Shown one piece after another: positions 33,359 to 41,584 of a stretch of 64,000 nt of DNA. The position numbers and the translations under genes are program-made. The stretch is from Saprospira sp. CCB-QB6. Lineage in GTDB: Bacteria; Bacteroidota; Bacteroidia; Chitinophagales; Saprospiraceae. Below the pieces are notes generated by a model. That model was not told the DNA's origin. It saw only the letters and a program-made list of their open reading frames with translations, and did not search any database. The stretch's first letter is position 1; the number at the start of each line of letters is the position of its first letter. Where the stretch lies: the NCBI RefSeq assembly GCF_028464065.1, contig NZ_CP116808.1, positions 4,121,501 to 4,185,500 on the forward strand. Direction: 5' to 3'.

Positions 33359-33479
33359 GGGGCTGCCCCTCGCCTATCGGCTCGGGTCGGGCTGTGTCGC
33401 AGCTCGCAGGTCTGCTCGGCCCTTCAGCGCTGCGCGCTTTGGTCTGGCCCTGCGGGCCACTGCTGTCCATCCCTCAGCC
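33359..33479 (+). repeat. Structured intergenic repeat R9 (subtype GGGGCTG)
   Basis: Outer arms GGCTG/CAGCC, as in R5. Hairpin 2 is AGCGC-TGC-GCGCT and hairpin 3 is TGGCCC-TGC-GGGCCA. It is followed by GGCCC-AA-GGGCC and GGCGGCTAGCCGCC, the last of which contains the stop codon and final codons of the next gene. Confidence 0.85.
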
Positions 33480-33504
33480 GATATGGCCCAAGGGCCAAGG
33501 GCGG

Positions 33505-34311
33505 CTAGCCGCCCAAATTACCCAGCCCTAAAATCTTGGTCCACAAAGCTTGACAATAGGCTGGCGCCTTAAATAGACGAGAGCCATACCAAGAAAAAAT
33601 CTCGCCATCTACCAAAAGTATTGGGATATTGGGCCAAATTTCTTTTAGCTCAGCTATGTGCTTTTCCTTAAAGGGATAGGGCTCCGAAGATAAGAAAATC
33701 AAATCAATTTTTTCTTTCTCCAATTCCTTTAGCGATAGACTAGGATAACGGTCCAAATGCCCCAAGGCATTTTTAAATCCCGCCCAATTCAACATTTCAT
33801 CGATAAAGGTCTGCCTAGCCGCTAACATCCAGGGCTCCCGCCAAATAAAATAAGCAACCGATAATTTAGCTGAAGGCGCCTGATAAGCGGCCAAAGCCTG
33901 TTCAAAAGGAAGCAAAAGACTTTCGGCCCGCCCAGCTTTAGCTGTAATTTGACCCAAAGCCCGCATCATCTGCAGAGCCTGTGGCAAACGCTCTATATCC
34001 GAAATCCAAACTGGAAATTCTTGGGCCAAAAGTTCTATTTCCGCTTGAGTGTTTTCCTCTTTATTGGCAATAATTAAATCTGGCTGAAGCGCCCTAATTT
34101 TATCAATATCCAAGGTTTTGGTCCCGCCAATCCGCTCTTTTTTTCGCCACCAAGAGTTGGGGTGAATACAGAATTTGGTCAAAGCAATAACTTCTTGCTC
34201 CAAACCTAAATCAGCTAGCCATTCTGTTTGAGAAGGGACCAGGGATATAATGCGCTGAGGCCGCTCTGCTATAGCTACAGAGCGGCCCATTTGGTCGATA
34301 TAAATCGGCAT
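33505..34311 (-). CDS. BtuF-like ABC substrate-binding protein, no signal peptide
   Basis: 268 aa of the class III (helical-backbone) binding-protein family that includes BtuF and siderophore-binding proteins. The N-lobe contains RIISLVPSQTEWLADLGLEQEVIALTKFC, IGGTKTLDIDKIRALQPDLIIANKEEN; the C-lobe contains YFIWREPWMLAARQTFIDEMLNWAGFKNAL, RYPSLSLKELEKEKIDLIFLSSEPYPF. It begins MPIYIDQMGRSV without a signal peptide, as do several cytosolic-looking Bacteroidota homologues, so whether it binds cobalamin in the periplasm is unclear. The last residues GNLGG come from the edge of R9. It is 3 bases after the methyltransferase gene, in one operon. Confidence 0.85.
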   Translation of the reverse strand: MPIYIDQMGRSVAIAERPQRIISLVPSQTEWLADLGLEQEVIALTKFCIHPNSWWRKKERIGGTKTLDIDKIRALQPDLIIANKEENTQAEIELLAQEFPVWISDIERLPQALQMMRALGQITAKAGRAESLLLPFEQALAAYQAPSAKLSVAYFIWREPWMLAARQTFIDEMLNWAGFKNALGHLDRYPSLSLKELEKEKIDLIFLSSEPYPFKEKHIAELKEIWPNIPILLVDGEIFSWYGSRLFKAPAYCQALWTKILGLGNLGG

Positions 34312-34314
34312 CTT

Positions 34315-34932
34315 TTAGTTTTCTTTTTTCTGGGCCATAATGCGCAAGACTTCAGCCTCTCCATTATGATATAGCCCTTCTTGCAGTTCTACTACCTCCT
34401 CTTTGAGAATGGAAAACTCAAAATCAGAGAAGATCTCTAGCATTTCTTCTTTCGTGAAAAGCATCTCCACATTTTGTGGACCACCTACAGCTGGATTTTT
34501 TTCTTGATAGGCCCGATGCCCCTTGGCAAACCCCTCTAAGAGCAAGAGCCCTCCTGGTTTAAGCAAATCGGCAGCTTTGCGCAGATAATCTGTCTTGAGA
34601 TGAGGAGGAAAATGCGCATAGACCAAACCTAAAGCATCAAAGCTTTCTTTGGGATAATTGAGTGCTCCAAAATCGCCTAAATCGTAGCGCAAATCCAAGC
34701 CCTCTTTTTCGGCCCAAGCCAAGGCTTTTTGTTGGCCCTCCTCACTGAGGTCGCAGGCACAAACATCCCAACCATTTTGAGCGGCAAAAATAGCATTTCG
34801 GCCTTCGCCCTCGGCAATGAGCAAGATTTTCCCAGGTTCTACATCATGTAAATGAGCAGCAAAATAGCGATTGGGCCGACGGCCATAAGCAAAGTCTTCA
34901 GCGCCATAGCGCTGGTTCCAAAATTCTTTCAT
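34315..34932 (-). CDS. Class I SAM-dependent methyltransferase, TehB-like
   Basis: 205 aa. N-terminus MKEFWNQRYGAEDFAYGRRPN is typical of small methyltransferases related to TehB and thiopurine methyltransferase. SAM motif I is degenerate, LLIAEGEGRNAIFAAQNG (normally Gly-x-Gly after Asp/Glu), followed by VCACDLSEEG, FDALGLVYAHFPP and LKPGGLLLLEGF. Cytoplasmic; small-molecule substrate unknown. First gene of the operon with the BtuF-like protein. Confidence 0.87.
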   Translation of the reverse strand: MKEFWNQRYGAEDFAYGRRPNRYFAAHLHDVEPGKILLIAEGEGRNAIFAAQNGWDVCACDLSEEGQQKALAWAEKEGLDLRYDLGDFGALNYPKESFDALGLVYAHFPPHLKTDYLRKAADLLKPGGLLLLEGFAKGHRAYQEKNPAVGGPQNVEMLFTKEEMLEIFSDFEFSILKEEVVELQEGLYHNGEAEVLRIMAQKKEN

Positions 34933-35039
34933 CTTTCCTTTTTTTGGGGAGGGGCGGTTTTATATTCGTTATGTTTTTTTTTGCGATCTACAGGTTTCAA
35001 CTCTCAGACATATATCATTGCGAAGCAATACCATTGTTG

Positions 35040-35059
35040 CTGTAGGTTTCAACCTACAG
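35040..35059 (+). repeat. Palindrome CTGTAGGTTTCAACCTACAG
   Basis: A 20-base near-perfect palindrome with centre TTTCAA, 4 bases before R10. A related half (CTACAGGTTTCAACT) lies at 34988-35002. Same class as 48969-49260. The gap 34933-35234 holds nothing else but R10 and the leuS terminator. Confidence 0.7.
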
Positions 35060-35063
35060 TTAT

Positions 35064-35182
35064 GGCCTAGCGATGCAAAAGGGTGGCCGCAGGCCAGACC
35101 GAAGCCCGAAGGGCTGAAGGGCCGAGCAGACCTGCGAGCCCTGAAGCGTAGCGCCGCAAGGCGAAGCCGCAGCGGAGGCCCC
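35064..35182 (-). repeat. Structured intergenic repeat R10
   Basis: Outer arms GGCCT/AGGCC. Hairpin 1 is CCGC/GCGG with an inner GGC-TTCG-CC, hairpin 2 is AGCCC-TTC-GGGCT and hairpin 3 is TGGCC-TGC-GGCCA. It lies between leuS and the methyltransferase gene on the same strand as both. Confidence 0.85.
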
Positions 35183-35186
35183 TAAA

Positions 35187-35225
35187 AAACAGAAAGGTCT
35201 CCAAATTCGCAAACTTGGAGACCTT
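35187..35225 (-). terminator. Terminator of leuS
   Basis: On the minus strand AAGGTCTCCAA pairs with TTGGAGACCTT (11 bp), followed by TTCTGTTTTTT. It lies 10 bases past the leuS stop. Confidence 0.85.
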
Positions 35226-35234
35226 AAACAAAAC

Positions 35235-38054
35235 TTAAACCACAATATTGACCATGCGTTTGGGCACGACAATCACCTTGCGGATACTCTTACCTTCTAT
35301 CCATTTTTGAACCTCTTCTAAAGCCAAGGCTTGTTCCTTAATGGCATCTTGGGCCAAGCCGTTGGGGAGCTCGATAGAAGCGCGTTTTTTACCATTTACG
35401 CAAACGGGATAAACAATGCTATCCTCCACCAAAAAGGCGGGATTAAAGCTAGGAAAAGCGCCTGTTTTGAAGACCGATTCCTGATGGCCCAAGGCCTGCC
35501 AAAGCTCTTCGGCTAAATGTGGGGCAAAGGGGGCGAGCAACAAAACAAAGCACTCTAGAATTTCGGCCTTATGGCAATCGAGATCGCGCAACTCATTGCT
35601 GAGCTTCATGAAATCGGAAACGCAGGTATTGAGCGAGAAGCTCTCGAGTCCATACTGCACTTGTTTGATGCAGTGATGCAAAGCCTTGCGTTCTTTAGCC
35701 GTAGGCGTTTCTTTTTGGACCAACCACTCCCCTTCTGGGCTGTAGAACAACAACCAAAGGCGGCGGAGGAATTTGGCTACGCCAGAAATTCCGCTGGTAT
35801 TCCAAGGTTTAGAATCTTCTAGGGGGCCAAGGAACATTTCGTAGAGGCGGAAACAATCGCTACCGTAAAGGGCCACCATATCATCGGGATTGACCACATT
35901 ATAATAGCGTTTAGACATCTTGCCAATTTCGCTATCCGTCACTAGCTGTCCAGCCTCATTATAGATAAACTCGGCATCGGCATAGCTAGGGCGCCATTCC
36001 AGGAATTGAGCAACGCCTTCTGTGCTCAAATATGAGTCATCTTGACCATAATTACTTACAAAATCGATATGCACAGGTAAAAGGGCAAAAGCTTCGGCTC
36101 CGCCATATTCTGCGATGCGGTCGGCAGAAACGAAAACTGTTTGGCCAGCTTCATTCTTTTCTTTGAGCATATAAATCTGCTCGATAATCCCCTGGATCAT
36201 TCCTTGGTTGACCAGCTTTTTGTAGGGCTCTTGCGTGGGCACTTTGCCCAAATCGTAAAGGAATTTATGCCAAAAGCGAGAATACATCAAATGGCCCACG
36301 GCATGTTCTGCTCCACCGAGGTAAAGATCTACATCCTGCCAATAATTAACAGCCTCTTCAGAGAAGGGAGCGGTTTCATTTTTGGGGTCCATATAACGAA
36401 GGAAATACCAACTAGAGCCAGCAAAACCAGGCATCGTATCGGTTTCTCTTTTGTGTCCTTCTGGGGTATTTACCCAAGACTCCACTCTAGCCAAGGGAGA
36501 ATGTCCATCGGCTGTAGGTTGGAAGTTATCTAGCTCGGGCAATTCTACGGGCAAAGCTGTTTCTACTTGCGTGAGGCCCTCTGCATCATAAGAAATAGGG
36601 AAAGGCTCGCCCCAATAGCGTTGGCGGCTAAAGTTGGCATCATGCAAGCGGAAATTCACTTTGCGCTGGCCAATATTTAGGGCTTCGAGCTTTTCGATAG
36701 CTTTGACAATGGCTGCTTTCACTTCTAGGCCATTAAGGAAATCGCTATTGATCAATTTGCCGATTTTTTGGCCCATTTCTGCATTGGGGTAGTCTGATTG
36801 ATCAACTACGGGCAAAATATCTAGTCCAAAATGTTGGGCAAAGCGTTGATCGCGTTCATCATCAGAAGGAACCGCCATAATAGCGCCTGTGCCATAACCG
36901 GCCAAAACGTATTCACTGATCCAAATCGGCACTTTTTTGCCGGTAAATGGATGGATAGCATAACTACCCGTAAAGGCTCCGCTAATGGTTTTTACATCCA
37001 TCATGCGATCGCGTTCCGAACGACCTTCAACATATTGGAGGTAAGCCTCAATTTCTTCTTTTTGTTCGGCAGTAGTTAATTTTTGGACCAGCTCATGCTC
37101 AGGAGCAAGCACCATGAAGCTCACCCCAAAAAGGGTATCGGGTCGGGTGGTAAAGACCTCGATTTTATCCTCTTTATTTTCTGTGAGGAAAAAGAGTTCT
37201 GCCCCTTCAGACCGACCGATCCAGTTGCGCTGCTGTGTTTTGAGCGCCTCCGAAAACTCTACAGTATCTAATCCATCAAGTAGGCGTTGGGCATAAGCCG
37301 TGATGCGCAAAGCCCATTGCATCATTGGTTTTTGAACCACAGGAAAGCCTCCACGTTCCGAACGGCCATCCTTAATTTCGTCATTGGCCAAAACGGTTCC
37401 TAGCTCCTCGCACCAGTTTACATAGCCTACTTTGCGGTAAGCTAGACGATAATTCATGAGCACCTCTTCCTTCTCTTGGGCTGAAAAGCCCTGCCATTCG
37501 GCAGCAGAGAAAGCTGTTTCATGGCTATGTGCAGCGGCTACGGCTTCTGAGCCAGCTTGCTCAAACTGACGAATGAGTTCAGTTACGGGCAAGGCCTTAT
37601 CTGCTGTTTTGTCATAATAATGCTCAAACAACCAGATAAAAATCTGCTGTGTCCATTTATAGTAATCAGGAGAAGAAGTATTAACAGAGCGATCCCAATC
37701 ATAGCTAAAGCCCAGTTTATCGAGCTGTTGGCGATAGCGGCCTACATTTTCGGCCGTAGATACTGCAGGGTGCACTCCTGTTTGAATCGCGTATTGCTCG
37801 GCTGGTAAACCAAAGGCATCATAGCCCATAGGGTGCAGCACATTAAAGCCCGAAAGGCGCTTATAACGAGCAAAAATATCACTAGCAATATACCCTAAGG
37901 GGTGGCCCACATGCAAACCTGCCCCAGAGGGATAAGGAAACATATCGAGCACATAATATTTGGGTTTGTCTGAGGTAGTTGGAGTTTGGTAGGTCTTATT
38001 TTCTTTCCAATAGGATCTCCATTTTTCTTCGATCTCCTGTGGCCTATATTCCAT
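35235..38054 (-). CDS. leuS: Leucyl-tRNA synthetase
   Basis: 939 aa. Charges tRNA-Leu with leucine. The class I HIGH motif is HVGH at 48-51 (FPYPSGAGLHVGHPLGYIASD). The editing CP1 domain has the expected FTTRPDTLFGVSFMVLAPEH and YGTGAIMAVPSDDERD. The KMSKS loop is KMSKR at 712-716 (GKMSKRYYNVVNPDD). It is longer than the usual 860-880 because of an insert around residues 135-190 (KALPVTELIRQFEQAG, HSHETAFSAAEW). C-terminal anticodon and leucine-specific domains are intact. Start at ATG 38054 matches MEYRPQEIEEKW. Monocistronic. Confidence 0.97.
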   Translation of the reverse strand: MEYRPQEIEEKWRSYWKENKTYQTPTTSDKPKYYVLDMFPYPSGAGLHVGHPLGYIASDIFARYKRLSGFNVLHPMGYDAFGLPAEQYAIQTGVHPAVSTAENVGRYRQQLDKLGFSYDWDRSVNTSSPDYYKWTQQIFIWLFEHYYDKTADKALPVTELIRQFEQAGSEAVAAAHSHETAFSAAEWQGFSAQEKEEVLMNYRLAYRKVGYVNWCEELGTVLANDEIKDGRSERGGFPVVQKPMMQWALRITAYAQRLLDGLDTVEFSEALKTQQRNWIGRSEGAELFFLTENKEDKIEVFTTRPDTLFGVSFMVLAPEHELVQKLTTAEQKEEIEAYLQYVEGRSERDRMMDVKTISGAFTGSYAIHPFTGKKVPIWISEYVLAGYGTGAIMAVPSDDERDQRFAQHFGLDILPVVDQSDYPNAEMGQKIGKLINSDFLNGLEVKAAIVKAIEKLEALNIGQRKVNFRLHDANFSRQRYWGEPFPISYDAEGLTQVETALPVELPELDNFQPTADGHSPLARVESWVNTPEGHKRETDTMPGFAGSSWYFLRYMDPKNETAPFSEEAVNYWQDVDLYLGGAEHAVGHLMYSRFWHKFLYDLGKVPTQEPYKKLVNQGMIQGIIEQIYMLKEKNEAGQTVFVSADRIAEYGGAEAFALLPVHIDFVSNYGQDDSYLSTEGVAQFLEWRPSYADAEFIYNEAGQLVTDSEIGKMSKRYYNVVNPDDMVALYGSDCFRLYEMFLGPLEDSKPWNTSGISGVAKFLRRLWLLFYSPEGEWLVQKETPTAKERKALHHCIKQVQYGLESFSLNTCVSDFMKLSNELRDLDCHKAEILECFVLLLAPFAPHLAEELWQALGHQESVFKTGAFPSFNPAFLVEDSIVYPVCVNGKKRASIELPNGLAQDAIKEQALALEEVQKWIEGKSIRKVIVVPKRMVNIVV

Positions 38055-38101
38055 TTTTTTTCTTGTCTTGAATGATGCAAAATGAATTCGATCTAAGGGC
38101 G

Positions 38102-38131
38102 CAAATTAGCCAAGTTTTGGCTTTTTTCAAA
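38102..38131 (-). promoter_or_regulatory. Possible promoter of leuS
   Basis: On the minus strand TTTG, 19 bases, then TAATTTG, a one-base-short variant of TAnnTTTG, about 48 bases before the start codon. Confidence 0.4.
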
Positions 38132-38176
38132 GAATCGTTTAAACTGAACGTATTTTAAGCGTTTTTATTGTTTTTT

Positions 38177-38282
38177 GGGGCCTGCCGCCTTCGGCGGCCG
38201 GGCCCTTGCAGGGCTCGCAGGTCTGCTCGGCCCTTCAGCCCTTCGGGCTTCGGTCTGGCCTGACGGCCACCCTTTCAGGCCC
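38177..38282 (+). repeat. Structured intergenic repeat R11
   Basis: Outer arms GGGCCTG/CAGGCCC, a 7-bp stem and another compensated variant. Hairpin 1 is GCCGCC-TTC-GGCGGC, hairpin 2 is AGCCC-TTC-GGGCT and hairpin 3 is TGGCC-TGAC-GGCCA. This is the most compact copy. Confidence 0.85.
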
Positions 38283-38370
38283 CTAGGCCGTTTGGCCTTC
38301 GGCCACCCCTAGGGCCAAGGCCCTAGGCTATTGAAAAAATTGTCATCCCCTCATTCGAGGGGATTTTTCT
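38283..38370 (+). repeat. CCTAGG-rich inverted repeat and terminator-like hairpin
   Basis: GGCC-TTC-GGCC, then the palindrome CCTAGGGCC-AA-GGCCCTAGG at 38308-38327, then ATCCCCTC/GAGGGGAT at 38345-38364 with T5. The CCTAGG palindrome recurs at 49352-49371 and, extended, in the element at 45711-45873. Confidence 0.6.
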
Positions 38371-38429
38371 TTGCCGTTGTGGTTGGGCCATTGTTGTTTT
38401 TCTTGCTGCGAACCTTTTCCATTTTTATA

Positions 38430-38490
38430 GCAAACAAGGGCTTTAGCCCGCCAGTTTGCTCAGTCTACAACCATGGGCTTCAGCCCATGG
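38430..38490 (+). repeat. Two adjacent palindromes with TTTAG/TTCAG centres
   Basis: GGGCTTTAGCCC inside GCAAAC...GTTTGC at 38430-38459, and CCATGGGCTTCAGCCCATGG at 38471-38490. Same design as the TTTTAA-centred palindromes at 49 kb. Confidence 0.6.
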
Positions 38491-38546
38491 GCCCAAAACC
38501 GCCCAGCTACCGAAGCTGAAAGCCAAAAGAAAAAAGACAGTTGAGC

Positions 38547-38656
38547 GGCCTAGCGATGTGCAGCAGTGGCCGCAGGCCAGACCAAGGCCGTCAGGCCGCA
38601 GGGCCGAGCGAATAGCGAGCTGCCGAACGTAGCGCCCGCCGAAGGCGGGAGGCCCC
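38547..38656 (-). repeat. Structured intergenic repeat R12
   Basis: Outer arms GGCCT/AGGCC. Hairpin 1 is CCCGCC-TTC-GGCGGG, hairpin 2 is GGCC-TGAC-GGCC and hairpin 3 is TGGCC-TGC-GGCCA. It is preceded (in element terms followed) by GCTCAACTGTC plus a T-rich run, as after R1. R11 and R12 form an opposed pair with the palindromes between them. Confidence 0.85.
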
Positions 38657-38704
38657 AACTACCAATCAATACAGATGGGGCAACTAGTACGGATGAACGC
38701 CTAT

Positions 38705-38962
38705 CTACCAATCGAAAATTAAATTTTCAGGAATAGGTTGTCTCTGATTTAGATAAGTAATTGGGACTTTAATTCGTGAAATATTTACAGCTTGTAATGT
38801 ATCTTCTTTCCATATAATTAAATACCCCATTCGACTGTCTTTTTGAATGACAACAAATCTATAACCATAGGTTTCTCCTCTGTGATTTAAGACTGGCGAT
38901 AACGCATTTATCTTTTCATCTAAAAGGAGCTTTAGTACTCTCATCCATTCTTCATCCATCAT
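38705..38962 (-). CDS. Small hypothetical protein, 85 aa
   Basis: MMDEEWMRVLKLLLDEKINALSP start; an alpha-plus-beta small protein (YGYRFVVIQKDSRMGYLIIWKED) ending PENLIFDW. No motif I recognise. The compact size, acidic ends, AT-rich sequence and neighbours of the same kind suggest an immunity or orphan accessory protein, but this is only inference. Confidence 0.6.
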   Translation of the reverse strand: MMDEEWMRVLKLLLDEKINALSPVLNHRGETYGYRFVVIQKDSRMGYLIIWKEDTLQAVNISRIKVPITYLNQRQPIPENLIFDW

Positions 38963-39059
38963 ACTTGTTTAATTGTGGCTTACTAAATAATTTAAGTACA
39001 GGACAATATTCAATGAGTTCATATTTATTTTGTTTGGAAAACAGCTAGATAAGCTGGCT

Positions 39060-39491
39060 CTAGATTAAAAAATTCGAGTATATCGACTTAGGATTATTTA
39101 ACCACTCTAAAAACAGTTTTCCATCTGCTGTAGCCAGTGGAAATCCTTCTACGGACTGATATAATATCTCATCCCAATGTGCTATAAATGAACTTGTGGA
39201 TATTTTCAAGATAGGCGCACCATAAGTTAATTGTAAAAATACCTCCTCATGTTCAGACAAAGACGATTTTTTCAAACGAGCCTCAATATCTACTGGCCAT
39301 AATTCATCCCATTTAAGGTTGTAGGCTGTCTCAAAAGTATCCCAAGCGATATTTCCTAGATAAGAAGTAGCCCGATAGTCAAATATTTCAATTAAATGGA
39401 AATATTCAATTATTCCCTTTCCTGCAGCCTCCTCCACTAAGCTAAAATCAGCAGCAAAGGGCGCTAATAATGGATGTTCTAGATCTTTCAT
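39060..39491 (-). CDS. Hypothetical protein, 143 aa
   Basis: MKDLEHPLLAPFAADFSLVEEA start. Acidic, rich in Trp and Tyr (NIAWDTFETAYNLKWDELWPVD, AHWDEILYQSVEGFPLATADGKLFLEWL). It looks like a compact soluble immunity-type protein. Not recognised. The 16-base sequence TTTAAGTACAGGACAA lies near 38994-39009 downstream and again at 22558-22573 beside the WD40 remnant. Confidence 0.65.
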   Translation of the reverse strand: MKDLEHPLLAPFAADFSLVEEAAGKGIIEYFHLIEIFDYRATSYLGNIAWDTFETAYNLKWDELWPVDIEARLKKSSLSEHEEVFLQLTYGAPILKISTSSFIAHWDEILYQSVEGFPLATADGKLFLEWLNNPKSIYSNFLI

Positions 39492-39580
39492 ATTTAATTT
39501 GATTTCCTAATCGTTTTGGCTAGCGGTTCTTGGTTTATTTCTTCTATGAGCAGAAAAAGTTGAGGGACTAGTTTGCCGTT

Positions 39581-40018
39581 TTACCAGTCTTCAAGATTCA
39601 GATCTTCATAAATATCAGACTCTAAATAAGAGCTTTTAGCTGAGTTATAAGAGCTGCGTTTTTGGCTATCAGCATCATATTTTATGATTGTTTGTAGGAT
39701 AGTCTCGCCATAGCCTATAGGGTGACTTGTAATTTGAACTATAGTAGAATTATCAAACAACATATAATGATCTAACTCATCATAGTGGTATCGTACATCA
39801 ACAAGTTTAGCCTCTTTTCTTTGTTCATCAAAAGATATATCTACCTCTCTAAATAGAGACAGGTCAAATTCTTTTCTATCCTTACGAGAGAAAGTCCCCC
39901 CATTAAAAAAGATTACCGTCTGGCTATTTTCTCTCAGTATAAGTAATTCTATACCTGAAAACCGTAGATCATCGTAGCCTATATGATCTTTAGCGCTTCT
40001 ACAATACACTTTATCCAT
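39581..40018 (-). CDS. Hypothetical protein, 145 aa
   Basis: MDKVYCRSAKDHIGYDDLRFSG start. Strand-rich first half (GIELLILRENSQTVIFFNGGTF), a charged middle, and a Ser/Tyr-rich acidic C-terminus (SYNSAKSSYLESDIYEDLNLEDW). No signal peptide. Function unknown. Third member of a group of small AT-rich genes between the structured repeats and rtcB. Confidence 0.65.
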   Translation of the reverse strand: MDKVYCRSAKDHIGYDDLRFSGIELLILRENSQTVIFFNGGTFSRKDRKEFDLSLFREVDISFDEQRKEAKLVDVRYHYDELDHYMLFDNSTIVQITSHPIGYGETILQTIIKYDADSQKRSSYNSAKSSYLESDIYEDLNLEDW

Positions 40019-40065
40019 AGTCTTAAATTATTACCTATTAAAACTTAATACAATTAGACGCTCAC

Positions 40066-40098
40066 AATAAAAAAGGCTACTGCTCCTCAGTAGCCTTT
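40066..40098 (-). terminator. Terminator of rtcB
   Basis: On the minus strand AAAGGCTACT and AGTAGCCTTT form a 10-bp stem followed by TTTTT, 6 bases past the rtcB stop. Confidence 0.85.
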
Positions 40099-40103
40099 CA
40101 CTT

Positions 40104-41489
40104 TTACTCCATACGGACCAATTTAGGATAAAATCGGCCTAAAACATTTACTAAATCGGTTTGTGCGGCGATGACTGACTCAATATCTTTATAAGCATCT
40201 GGAGATTCATCCAATCCGCCACCAATAAGTTCTACTCCTGCATTTTTCAGGATAGCCTTCATTTCTGCCTTAGAAAAGGTTTCGGTTGCTTGTCGGCGAG
40301 ACATTTTTCGGCCAGCGCCATGCGAGGCAGAGCCTAAAGCTGCGGCCAAGCCCTTACCTTCTACCAAAAAGGCGGGAGCCGTCATAGAACCAGGGATTAC
40401 GCCTAGCTCGCCAGCAGCAGCGGGAGTTGCTCCTTTACGGTGAACAATTAGCTCCTTGCCATTATGGACCTCTTTCCAGGCGAAATTATGGTGGTTTTCC
40501 ACTCGGACATAAGGTTGTAGCCCTAAGCCTTCTGCCATTCGGCGATGGATATGATGATGACAGGCCGAGGCATAATCACCAGCCATATTCATGGCCATCC
40601 AATATTCTTGACCTTCGGCCTCCTCCATATTGAACCAAGACAGATGCGCATATTCTTTAGGCAATTGGCGTTTTTTCTGAGCTAGGCGGCTATAATGATT
40701 CGCTAAAAAGGCCCCAAAACCTCTAGATCCGCTATGGGTTAAGAGGGTTAAGTAACGGCCTTTGGGCAAACCAAAACGCTCTGTTTCCAAATCTAAATAG
40801 CCCCATTCTACAAAGTGGTTTCCCCCACCAGAAGAGCCAATTTGGGCATAAGCCTTATCCTTCATTTTTCTTAGGATGGCCAATTGTCCAAATTCGGAGC
40901 GATCAAAGAAATCATCCCCTCTTTTGTTGTCTTCAAAAGTAGCTTTACCAAAGCGGCTATGTAGATTCAAGCTTTTTAGCAGCTGGGCTCTTTCTTTTTC
41001 CAGAAAATCGCTAGGGGCTTCAAAAATACTCATACACATTCGGCAACCGATGTCTACACCTACGGCATAGGGAATAATGGCATTTTCGGTAGCCAAGACC
41101 CCGCCGATAGGCAAACCATAGCCGTGATGGGCATCAGGCATAAGGGCGCCAGCTTTGGTAATGGGCAAACGCATAGCGTTTTTCATTTGGTCCAAAGCAT
41201 TTTGAGCAATTTGTTCTACCCCAAAAATGGGGAAGTCTTTATCCACAAAATCATATTGGGGGACCTCCGCTTGATAGTCCAGTACTTTTAGGGCCAAGGG
41301 ACCAAGAACCGCATCTTGTCGATAGGCCTCGGCATCTTTCCATAGCTTGGCCAAAAGGGCCATTTTTTCTTCTTTGGGCGTATACTTATAATGTTTCCCT
41401 ACGGCCAACATGGCCATGCTTCTCAATACGGCATCTTTATATCCTAGAGCCGCAATTTCTTTTGATTTTAATTTTTCTTTCTTTGCCAC
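40104..41489 (-). CDS. rtcB: RtcB-type RNA ligase
   Basis: 461 aa. RtcB joins RNA 2',3'-cyclic phosphate or 3'-phosphate ends to 5'-hydroxyl ends using GTP and manganese. Metal- and GMP-binding motifs are visible in order: MPDAHHGYGLPIGG, VGVDIGCRM (Asp and Cys at 146-149), GGGNHFVEWG, THSGSRGFG, ACHHHIHRRM, ENHHNFAW, HRKGATPA with the guanylated-His region, GSMTAPAFLVEG and SHGAGRKMSR. All key residues appear present. The role in this organism (tRNA repair or rRNA repair) cannot be told. Single gene with its own terminator. Confidence 0.93.
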   Translation of the reverse strand: MAKKEKLKSKEIAALGYKDAVLRSMAMLAVGKHYKYTPKEEKMALLAKLWKDAEAYRQDAVLGPLALKVLDYQAEVPQYDFVDKDFPIFGVEQIAQNALDQMKNAMRLPITKAGALMPDAHHGYGLPIGGVLATENAIIPYAVGVDIGCRMCMSIFEAPSDFLEKERAQLLKSLNLHSRFGKATFEDNKRGDDFFDRSEFGQLAILRKMKDKAYAQIGSSGGGNHFVEWGYLDLETERFGLPKGRYLTLLTHSGSRGFGAFLANHYSRLAQKKRQLPKEYAHLSWFNMEEAEGQEYWMAMNMAGDYASACHHHIHRRMAEGLGLQPYVRVENHHNFAWKEVHNGKELIVHRKGATPAAAGELGVIPGSMTAPAFLVEGKGLAAALGSASHGAGRKMSRRQATETFSKAEMKAILKNAGVELIGGGLDESPDAYKDIESVIAAQTDLVNVLGRFYPKLVRME

Positions 41490-41584
41490 GATATTATTTT
41501 TTATTTGACGGCTTGTTAAAGCCCCCCTTTGGCAAAAAAATTCCCTAGGCCTAAAAAAAAGTTAAATCTAATACCACTGCTAGC

